Shown here piece after piece: positions 32,293 through 39,878 of a stretch of DNA of 58,521 bases. Source of the stretch: a virus; IMG/VR virus record IMGVR_UViG_3300046167_000389, positions 1 through 58,521 of that record, one strand, 5' to 3'. The notes below the pieces were generated by a model, which searched no databases, was not told where the DNA came from, and was given only the letters and a program-made list of their open reading frames with translations. Every line of letters begins with the position of its first letter. Positions within the stretch are counted from its first letter, which is position 1. The position numbers were made by a program, and so were the translations under genes.

Positions 32293-34935
32293 TTAAGCTG
32301 CGTTTTTAAACGGGCTGCTTGGAGTAGAAGTTGAGGTGGTCGCAAACGGCGACACATTTAGATCTGAACTTCTTGAAGTAAATGGCGGCTCAATCACGCT
32401 AGTAGTGATGTTCTGAGCGCCTTCGGCATTTACGATAGGTGTATTCAGAGTGCTGGTGATAGCACCAGTTAGAGTTAGATTAGCATTGGCGCTAGTTAGA
32501 CTGTTAATATTAGCTATAGCACCGCTGGAGAATACGCCTTCGGGATTGGCTTGAGTAGTAACCCCGATATTAGTAGACGGCTTACCGTCTGCGACTGCAT
32601 CTCCATCGATGCTGGTGGTTGATGATACAGTAGCCGCCGCTGTGGTTACACGTATACGATTGTAGTTTATTACGGTGGTAGAGGCTACATTCGCAGGTGC
32701 TTTTGGTTGTGCTATTAACTGCGCTTGAACTGAATCCGTGCAGTTTATATTAGCTACGATTAGTGAGGTGGATACCCTTTCTGCTACAATCTGGGTAGTA
32801 GCCTGTACGGTCGTGGACGGTCTGCCGATCCTTATTACCTCGGCGTCTACAGAGGTAGATACCGCAACATCAGCAATCACACGGTCAGCAAGTACGCCGG
32901 TTACTGATGAACCAAACTCTAAAATGGTGTCGGTAACTACACCATCAAAGGATTCGCCGGTTACGGATGCAGCAAAAGTATAAGTTTCGTCAGCGGCTAG
33001 ATCAACACCCAGACCCGCATCCATGAACCCATCAAAGGCATATGTATTATCTGCAGAGGTGTTTGTTCCTGTGGAGCCTACTGCCGAGGCATTGAAGGTG
33101 TAAGTAGTGTTTGCGGCTCCGGGTCTAAAGTCTTCCGAAAGTATAGCCGCCTGTGAAGAAACAGTAGAAGTAGCAGCGGATTTTATGATGCGAACTACAT
33201 CCGCAGCGGCGGTAGATTGGACAGACTCAGAGGAAGTATTCTGACGTATCCGTACAAAGTCTATAGCGGTAGATGATGTACTTGTAGCAGATACGCTACC
33301 CTCGATAACTACCTCAGAGCCTACTGATGTAGTGGAGCTTATCGAAGAAGCGGCAGAGCCTAGGTGTAAGAAGCTGCCAAGAACTGATCCGTTAAATCCA
33401 TACGTGTTATCGGCGGCGGCGTTTGTTCCAGTGGAAGCGGTAACTACTGCAGAAGTAGCATATGTGGTGTCCGTAGCTGCGGGTCTAAAGTCCTGACCAA
33501 CAGCCGCCGTAATAGAAATAACATTAGCACTGACTGCGGCATTAATAACTCTAACAGGATCAACTGATCCAGTAGACGTAACATTAGCAGATGCTTCGCT
33601 TAGTCTAATTCTAACTGCGTCAGGAACTAAGCTAGACGAAACTATATCAGCGGAAATAGCTGCTACTCGTATTCGGGTAACATCAGTCGTGCCAGAAGAT
33701 ATTGCGGATGCAGCGGCTTCTGCATCTAGTACTGTTTCACCCGATACAGATGATGTCGAGGTTACATCACCCAAGGCAGAGGCATTTATTACAGTTAATC
33801 TGCCATTGACCGTAGAATCAAAAGTATAGGTTTCGTCTACATTAGCGGATGTACCCGCAGAGCCTGTAACAGTAGCATCGATGCTGTAGGTGGTGTCTGT
33901 TTCAGCGGATACCGGCGGGAGAGGTGTAACTGAAGCAGTAGTGCTGTAAGTCGTGTCTGTTTCGGCATCGATTGCGAGTTTGCCAACAACGGAAGCAGTA
34001 GTGCTGTAAGTCGTGTCTGTAGACAGAGCTACAAAATCTTCGCCGCTTACAGACGTTGTTGTTGTAATCGCCGCTGTAGGGGATGCTTTAATTAATCTGG
34101 CAGCATCGGCGGTAGCAGAAGACGTTACAGTAGCTGTGGCGTCTGATTTTATGAGTCTCTGTTGGTCTGCCGAAGCAGAAGAAACAATATTAGTGCTTGG
34201 CCTACCCAGCCTGACTTTGTTTACCGCATCAGCAATAATTGTAGTTACTGAAGCAGCTATATCAGAGGTACGAACTCGTTTTGCAGCTAGGCTGGTGCTG
34301 GCAGCTATATTAGCAGCGGCTACAGATAGGCGGGTAATTTTACCTGCGATAGAAGTGGTGGCCGAAGCAGTCGTGGTGGCTGCAGTAGTGCGGGTACGTT
34401 TAGCCTCAATGCTAGTGGTGGTGGCAGAAATTGCTGTACCGGCTGCTTTGCGGAGCCTTACCTGATCAACAGATCCCGTGGCAGTAGCCGTGGCGGCAGC
34501 ATTGGCTGTCCGTATCCGATCATAATCTATCGTCGCCGTAGCCGACACAGACGCAGACATGGCGGCGTCTACGATAGTGGCAGTAGTGGCACTTACTGTC
34601 GTTGTAGCGGATATAGACGCAGCTACATCAGCAGTTCTTTTTCTCTGTACTGCAGTTGAAGCTGTAGCAGAGATAGTAGTGCTAGGTCGCCCTAATCTTA
34701 CCTTGTTAACTGCGTCAGCAATGATTGTAGTAACTGAGGCCGCAATATCAGAAGTGCGTACTCGTTTAGCGGCAAACGTGGTGCTAGAATTAACAGCCGC
34801 AGCCGCTGCAGTATCTTTAACCCGTACCGCTTCAACAGCCGTTGTGCTGGCAATAGCCGCACTTGCAGAAGCCTCAACGATATTGGCGTCGAGGGCCGCT
34901 AAAGGTGCTGATGCGAGAGGACTAAAGCCGAGCAT
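32293..34935 (-). CDS. Ala/Ser/Thr repeat protein, 880 aa, probable fibre
   Basis: Nearly the whole protein is a tandem repeat of about 18-25 residues that alternates a short Ser/Thr/Ala beta pattern (such as ATATVTSSATADAARLIKA) with an R-x-R or aspartate turn. From about residue 290 a second repeat type appears (DTTYSTTASV, DETYTFDSTV). A 29-residue block occurs twice unchanged in protein but differs at many synonymous sites. This suggests a long beta-solenoid or trimeric fibre. It lies between the adaptor and a LamG-type fibre gene. The function is inferred from repeats and position; homology is unknown to me. Confidence 0.6.
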   Translation of the reverse strand: MLGFSPLASAPLAALDANIVEASASAAIASTTAVEAVRVKDTAAAAAVNSSTTFAAKRVRTSDIAASVTTIIADAVNKVRLGRPSTTISATASTAVQRKRTADVAASISATTTVSATTATIVDAAMSASVSATATIDYDRIRTANAAATATATGSVDQVRLRKAAGTAISATTTSIEAKRTRTTAATTTASATTSIAGKITRLSVAAANIAASTSLAAKRVRTSDIAASVTTIIADAVNKVRLGRPSTNIVSSASADQQRLIKSDATATVTSSATADAARLIKASPTAAITTTTSVSGEDFVALSTDTTYSTTASVVGKLAIDAETDTTYSTTASVTPLPPVSAETDTTYSIDATVTGSAGTSANVDETYTFDSTVNGRLTVINASALGDVTSTSSVSGETVLDAEAAASAISSGTTDVTRIRVAAISADIVSSSLVPDAVRIRLSEASANVTSTGSVDPVRVINAAVSANVISITAAVGQDFRPAATDTTYATSAVVTASTGTNAAADNTYGFNGSVLGSFLHLGSAASSISSTTSVGSEVVIEGSVSATSTSSTAIDFVRIRQNTSSESVQSTAAADVVRIIKSAATSTVSSQAAILSEDFRPGAANTTYTFNASAVGSTGTNTSADNTYAFDGFMDAGLGVDLAADETYTFAASVTGESFDGVVTDTILEFGSSVTGVLADRVIADVAVSTSVDAEVIRIGRPSTTVQATTQIVAERVSTSLIVANINCTDSVQAQLIAQPKAPANVASTTVINYNRIRVTTAAATVSSTTSIDGDAVADGKPSTNIGVTTQANPEGVFSSGAIANINSLTSANANLTLTGAITSTLNTPIVNAEGAQNITTSVIEPPFTSRSSDLNVSPFATTSTSTPSSPFKNAA

Positions 34936-34938
34936 TTG

Positions 34939-37428
34939 TTATCCCTCTAACGGGGCTGCTGGTGGCGTGAAGTTTGCGGTGTAGCGAGCTAAATCTTTAG
35001 TAATGCGGAGGTCTTGGATGTAACCTTCAAAATTATAACTAGCGCCTCGATATCCACCTATTATCCAATTTTCAGATCCAGCACTTATATTACTAGACGA
35101 ATTTACTGTATCTTCCAATGTTCCATTTATATAAAACTTGTAAGTATTGGCACTAGAATCTCTGACTAAAGAAATGTGACTCCAAGCATTTGTTGTGATA
35201 GAACCAAAATTACCGTTATAAGAATAAGAACTATTATTCCAAGACAATGCGGCTGCTATATTACCACTTTGATGATAAAATTGTAAGCCAACACCCTTAC
35301 TAAACGGCATCAAAAGATTTGTATCTTGAGCAGGATACATCCAAAACTCAATCGTATAGTCTTTAGAAAATATAGAATCATCTGCAGGAATATCAATATA
35401 ATCACCCGTACCATCAAAATACATTGACTTAGTATTAGCAAACTTAACCTGAGTAGTTGAACCAGTAGTATTGCCAACCAGTTTTAGATTAGAACTTTGA
35501 GATTTATCTATGATAGAGGCGTCTGTGCCTTTGATGTGTAGCTCTGCACCTGATGAAGATCGTGACGAAGTAGGAACTGTAGATGATCCGCTTGGCGTTC
35601 CCGTCTGCACTAAAAAATCTGAAATGTAGCCCGTCCAATCCAAATTATTACTCCAAGACGATCCTAAATTGCCAATTGTAAGATCAGTATTTGGAGCTGA
35701 GTAACCTGATAACGATTTTGAAGATTCTTCAACTCCGTTTATAAACATCTTTGCAGTACTTGACGTGACTTGTAGCTCGACAAAATACCAAACATTTCTA
35801 AGTGCAAAAACCCCAGTATCCGTATCTCCGCTATCGACAGAATATTTAATTGGAGTGTTAGTACCCCCGTAAAGAAAAATACCTACTCTGCCGCCACTAC
35901 CAGCACCTTGTCCAAAAACGGCTCCGATTTCGTCGGTACTTGATCTAGTAGAATAGAACCAGCAACTAACTGTAAAATTTGTTGATCCACTAGGTATTTT
36001 ACCCGCAGAAGTTTCTAATCTATCATCAGTACCATCAAAATATACAGACCCACCGTGATCGGCTGCATCGTATTCATTGTAGTCGTAGGGTGAGAATGGT
36101 TTTGTGAAAACATTGCCGTTTACTGTTATTGTATGCGCGTTAGTTGAGCCATCAGATATATATGGTAGGTGGCAAGTAAGCAGTGAAGTATTAGTAACTG
36201 CACTCACACGTTCAGTGGGAACAGAGTAAGCAGTAGTGTCTAAGGATGTAACTACCCGAAGGTCAGAAATGTAGCCATTAAAGAACGGTTGAATACTATA
36301 TGCGCCTGTACCTATAACTGGACGATTTGATCCATTTGTTAAATTTTCAGTTCCAGAATGTGTGTCGGTTTGTAGTGTACCATTTACATACATTTTAGTG
36401 GTGCCATTATCTCGGGCTACACAAAAATATGCCCACTGTTTTGTCGATATAGCAGTGTTTCCAACTATAACATCTGTACCCGCTATTTTATATCTAAATG
36501 TACCATCAGCTTGTGTGTAAATAACGAGATGATTTCCAGTGGCATTACTTAAAGGTCTATAATCAAGAAGATAACCATCACCCAATGAGCCTGTAAAATA
36601 CACCCAGAAACTTATAGTAAAATCTCCAGAGCCAATTGCTGCTCCGCCGCTTGAAGAAGAAACATTTAGATATGTATTGGTCGTCCCATCAAAGTAAGTA
36701 GAATAACCTCCACTACGATAAGGGCTAAACGTACCAGCGTAAGAATCGCCATTTACTGTAATGCTATGGCTATTAGAAGAGCTATCGGTAATGTTATTAT
36801 TGTCTGACGTACCCGTAGCAGTCGCCAGCAAAGTTGTATGATTACTATCCGTTACAACCGTAACAAACGACAGGCTAAACGCATTAGCGCTGGTAGCCTG
36901 ATTGATGCCATCGCTGGCAGTAAACGTCAGAGTAAAAGTAGCATCTTGGCTGGCGTGTGGCGTTACCGTGAATACGTTTGTATTGTTGCCAGTGCCTTGC
37001 GTTACCGTAGATCCGTTTAACGATGCAGCGCCAGTAGTAACGCTGTAGCCGTATGTCAGAGGTACTTCTTCTGGATCAGCCGCCGTTACAGTAATTACTG
37101 TGGCTGTACCATCAGTAGCCAAAGTGAATGGCGTAGTATTGCTGCCAGCATCTTGAACAGAAGTAATGTTAGGGTTCGTATTAACCAAGCTAACAGAGTA
37201 CCAGCCAGAGCCGTTATTGATGTAAAAACGATTAGTAGCAGTCACATAAGCCATATCACCAGCAGCAAAGCCAGACAGCGGTAAAAGATCAGCCGTAGCG
37301 TAGACTACAGCCCCAGCCGCAACGGTATCAAAAGCTACCCCGCCAGAGCCAGTAGACTTTAAAAACTGACCGCTAGAGCCATCGTCTAGGACGTTTGCAA
37401 GAGTGCTGAGATTTGATGCGTTGCTCAT
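34939..37428 (-). CDS. Fibre protein with tandem LamG-like lectin domains, 829 aa
   Basis: Residues 1-80 share a module with the protein at 38533-39645 (MSN..NL..LANVLD.G.SGQ..., then ATADLLP-like and GDMAYVTATNRFY), probably the attachment domain. A cadherin-like stretch (FTLTFTASDGINQATS) follows. Then come three concanavalin/LamG repeats, each with a FDGT start, a FTISFWVYF-type strand, a KMYVNGTL-type strand and a GYISDLRV end (about 235-395, 455-600, 680-820). LamG domains bind sugars, so this is a likely receptor-binding fibre. Confidence 0.8.
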   Translation of the reverse strand: MSNASNLSTLANVLDDGSSGQFLKSTGSGGVAFDTVAAGAVVYATADLLPLSGFAAGDMAYVTATNRFYINNGSGWYSVSLVNTNPNITSVQDAGSNTTPFTLATDGTATVITVTAADPEEVPLTYGYSVTTGAASLNGSTVTQGTGNNTNVFTVTPHASQDATFTLTFTASDGINQATSANAFSLSFVTVVTDSNHTTLLATATGTSDNNNITDSSSNSHSITVNGDSYAGTFSPYRSGGYSTYFDGTTNTYLNVSSSSGGAAIGSGDFTISFWVYFTGSLGDGYLLDYRPLSNATGNHLVIYTQADGTFRYKIAGTDVIVGNTAISTKQWAYFCVARDNGTTKMYVNGTLQTDTHSGTENLTNGSNRPVIGTGAYSIQPFFNGYISDLRVVTSLDTTAYSVPTERVSAVTNTSLLTCHLPYISDGSTNAHTITVNGNVFTKPFSPYDYNEYDAADHGGSVYFDGTDDRLETSAGKIPSGSTNFTVSCWFYSTRSSTDEIGAVFGQGAGSGGRVGIFLYGGTNTPIKYSVDSGDTDTGVFALRNVWYFVELQVTSSTAKMFINGVEESSKSLSGYSAPNTDLTIGNLGSSWSNNLDWTGYISDFLVQTGTPSGSSTVPTSSRSSSGAELHIKGTDASIIDKSQSSNLKLVGNTTGSTTQVKFANTKSMYFDGTGDYIDIPADDSIFSKDYTIEFWMYPAQDTNLLMPFSKGVGLQFYHQSGNIAAALSWNNSSYSYNGNFGSITTNAWSHISLVRDSSANTYKFYINGTLEDTVNSSSNISAGSENWIIGGYRGASYNFEGYIQDLRITKDLARYTANFTPPAAPLEG

Positions 37429-37434
37429 TCTTTA

Positions 37435-37722
37435 CTACCTCTCAGCACACCAAGCATTCACAACCGCTGCGACTTCATCGCTGGTCATAGTGCTATCGTC
37501 TTCATTTAACAGTGGGTAACGGGAGTGAATATTTTGAACTGCTGCAACTAGCTCTGTTTGAGTGTAAGTTGTTACAGTGTCTGGAATATAGTATTCTCTA
37601 TTGTCTGGCGAATAACCAATCATTGTATGGCTATCAGGATCAGCAAAATAACCACCATCTGCAATCCAAGGTGGTGTTTTCATACCACCATCAGTCATAT
37701 GTAATTTGTACTCAAGATACAT
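37435..37722 (-). CDS. Hypothetical protein, 95 aa, fibre cluster
   Basis: I chose the ATG at 37722 (MYLEYKLHMTDGG) with AAGAAGAG before it. The protein is Tyr/Asp-rich in the first 50 residues (WIADGGYFADPDSHTMIGYS) and helical after that (TELVAAVQNIHSRYP). It lies between fibre genes and may be a tail-fibre assembly or cap protein. No family is recognised. Confidence 0.6.
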   Translation of the reverse strand: MYLEYKLHMTDGGMKTPPWIADGGYFADPDSHTMIGYSPDNREYYIPDTVTTYTQTELVAAVQNIHSRYPLLNEDDSTMTSDEVAAVVNAWCAER

Positions 37723-38533
37723 TTTGATTACTCTTCTTTTCAATTTGCAGCATATAATCAGAGTTTAAAAAATCAGCCTTACCGAATATGCGTTCAGCCG
37801 TTTTATCTGCGTTAGTACAATACTTGTCTGCCATCTGGTCTAAGAAATCTTCAAGATCATTTGAGTGTGGCAAATCATTTTTAGCAATTCGATCAGAGGT
37901 GTGTTTGATGTAGCCGCTTACCTCAGTTAAACCAACTTGAGGGTGAACGCCGTACTGTGTCATATATTCAATAGTAGCTGTCGAAGCTCTGCCGCCATCC
38001 ATCAGGTTTCTATACATTAACTCAAAGCCACGCCTTACGTGATGTCTTTTTTCTTCAGCTTCAAATGTCGCTTCATCCCATTCTTTAATGCCGTGTGCTT
38101 CTTGAATGTTTTCATAAGCGTCTACCATCGTAGCAATGTCTTTAATACTACCGTTGATTTTGTTTTCAACTGACACAAGAGAGTGTCGCTTATGGCGCAG
38201 CTTGGCCTCGGATACAGCGTCATCTAAGCCTTCTAGTTCCATTATTTCCTCTCGCAACTCAGCGTGAGTAACTTGGGCTTCTGACAATGCCATCTTACGC
38301 TTTTCAACTTCAGCCGTAATCTGACGCAGCATACGCATAGGGCTATGACCGTTCAGCATTGTAAGGGTCATCATATTGATAGTGGTCTGACTGTTTTGAC
38401 GATCAAAAGCCCTTGTTGCTCGGTCAATCATAGGCAGCTTTTCTGCTACCCGTGCAGCGGCTACCTGATTTATGTTTTCAGAGGCTTCGACGGGAAGACT
38501 GAAGGTAATCGGTTTTGTAACGACTTGGTTCAT
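37712..38533 (-). CDS. Hypothetical helical protein, 273 aa, fibre cluster
   Basis: The sequence is mostly alpha-helical with a long charged coil (about 70-150: ITAEVEKRKMALSEAQVTHA and LRHKRHSLVSVENKING) and a basic HHVRRGFELMYRNLMDGGRA. It has no signal or membrane segment. It overlaps the upstream fibre gene by one base and the downstream gene by 11 bp. Its place among fibre genes suggests an assembly chaperone or structural linker; I cannot assign a family. Confidence 0.6.
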   Translation of the reverse strand: MNQVVTKPITFSLPVEASENINQVAAARVAEKLPMIDRATRAFDRQNSQTTINMMTLTMLNGHSPMRMLRQITAEVEKRKMALSEAQVTHAELREEIMELEGLDDAVSEAKLRHKRHSLVSVENKINGSIKDIATMVDAYENIQEAHGIKEWDEATFEAEEKRHHVRRGFELMYRNLMDGGRASTATIEYMTQYGVHPQVGLTEVSGYIKHTSDRIAKNDLPHSNDLEDFLDQMADKYCTNADKTAERIFGKADFLNSDYMLQIEKKSNQNVS

Positions 38534-39645
38534 CAGGATGCCGCTCCTGATGCACTAGCTCCAACATTTCGAGCAATAGTTAAATCACCGTGATCAGTTG
38601 CATTTCCTAAAGTTTGAACGACAACTTTGTCTATTATATCGCTTCGATTGCTAGCATAACCACCAATAAAACAGGCGTTAGTTCCGTTACCTACACCCCC
38701 TAAGCCACTTCTGCTTACAGACAAATCACCAAAGTCAGTAGCATTTCCAGTGGTGCTAATAGTCACATAGTCTATTACATCTCCACCAGCAGCACCGCCA
38801 GCAAACAAACCTCTAGTGCTATCTGCCGCTGATGCTAGGGCATGTCTTGAAACCGATAAATTACCAAAATCAACGGCATTACCAGCAGAAGCAATTGTAA
38901 CATAGTCTATAACATTTATAGGCTGACTAGAGGAGTTTCTCCCACCAGCAAACAAACCTCTGGTATCATTGGCTAATCCCGTGGCATTTCTACAGTCATT
39001 ATTTAAATCGCCAAAATCAGTAGCGTTTCCAGTTGTAGCAATGGTTATTTTATCTATTGAGTTTGTTATTTTACCTAAATGAAACAGGCCAGTTGTACCA
39101 TCTGAACACGCTGCGTTGTCATTGGATGCGGCAGTAGTGTTGCCAAAGTTAGTAGCGTTTCCAGTTGTAGCAACAGTAATATACTCTATAAGCTGAACAT
39201 CGTTGCCAGCAAATACTGCTCTTGTTTTATTTGATACGCCCGAATTACCTCTTGCGGTGTTAGTAAGATCTCCAAAATCGGTAGCGTTACTTGAAGAAGT
39301 AATGTCAAAATAATCAATAGTATTTACATTGCCATTAGAACTAATACCTCCAGCATAAACACCTCTATCGCCAGAATTTGCGACATCTGGTGCGGGAGGG
39401 CTTAGCTCAACCCCATACCAATCAGTACCGTTGTGATGATAAAGACTTGTGTTTGCAGTTACATAGGCTAAATCACCTGCGCTGTTACCGCTTTCAGGCA
39501 AAGCGTCAGTGTCAGCGTATGTTGTTACGCCACTAGCGGCATCAGCAAAAGCTAAAACTCCGCTACCCTGAGAAGTCAGAACTTGCCCAGAGGTGCCATT
39601 GTCTAAAACGTTAGCTAGATTGCCAAGATTGCGGTTGTTGCTCAT
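38533..39645 (-). CDS. Fibre protein with beta-propeller-like repeats, 370 aa
   Basis: After an N-terminal attachment module shared with 34939-37428, residues 95-365 consist of about six repeats of 40-45 residues. Each contains a GLFAGG-like strand, an IDYVTI strand, and TGNATDFGDL followed by a polar turn. This is the appearance of a small beta-propeller (Kelch-like). It is likely a receptor-recognition head. Repeat number can change by recombination, a route to host-range change. Confidence 0.75.
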   Translation of the reverse strand: MSNNRNLGNLANVLDNGTSGQVLTSQGSGVLAFADAASGVTTYADTDALPESGNSAGDLAYVTANTSLYHHNGTDWYGVELSPPAPDVANSGDRGVYAGGISSNGNVNTIDYFDITSSSNATDFGDLTNTARGNSGVSNKTRAVFAGNDVQLIEYITVATTGNATNFGNTTAASNDNAACSDGTTGLFHLGKITNSIDKITIATTGNATDFGDLNNDCRNATGLANDTRGLFAGGRNSSSQPINVIDYVTIASAGNAVDFGNLSVSRHALASAADSTRGLFAGGAAGGDVIDYVTISTTGNATDFGDLSVSRSGLGGVGNGTNACFIGGYASNRSDIIDKVVVQTLGNATDHGDLTIARNVGASASGAAS

Positions 39646-39646
39646 A

Positions 39647-39877
39647 TTATGTTACCTTAGCCCAATCAGTTCCATCAAATGTATACTTATTTCCTTCCCA
39701 ATCTTCTGGTGCGTTAGAAACACTTGTATGCAAAGTTGCCGTAGCACTATTTAGGTCACCAATAATAAATTGGGCAGGTTCGCCAACGGTTATAGTGCTT
39801 TCGTTTATAGCTACAGAAATACTGTCTTCTAAAAGATACTTGGAAAGGTTTGTTGAGGTTTCTACAATGGTTTTCAT
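39647..39877 (-). CDS. Hypothetical protein, 76 aa, fibre cluster
   Basis: The protein is small and beta-rich (STITVGEPAQFIIGDLNSAT; NKYTFDGTDWAKVT). It lies one base from both neighbours in the fibre block. By look it could be a small tail or fibre-tip protein. No family is recognised. Confidence 0.6.
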   Translation of the reverse strand: MKTIVETSTNLSKYLLEDSISVAINESTITVGEPAQFIIGDLNSATATLHTSVSNAPEDWEGNKYTFDGTDWAKVT

Positions 39878-39878
39878 A

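Noticed and set aside
32293-34935. CRISPR array or DNA satellite as the source of repeats
   Set aside because: The repeats are at protein level with variable DNA and no fixed spacer length; the frame is open throughout.
34013-34984. Long rightward frames opposite the Ala/Thr repeat protein
   Set aside because: Val/Ala-rich antisense shadows of a low-complexity gene.
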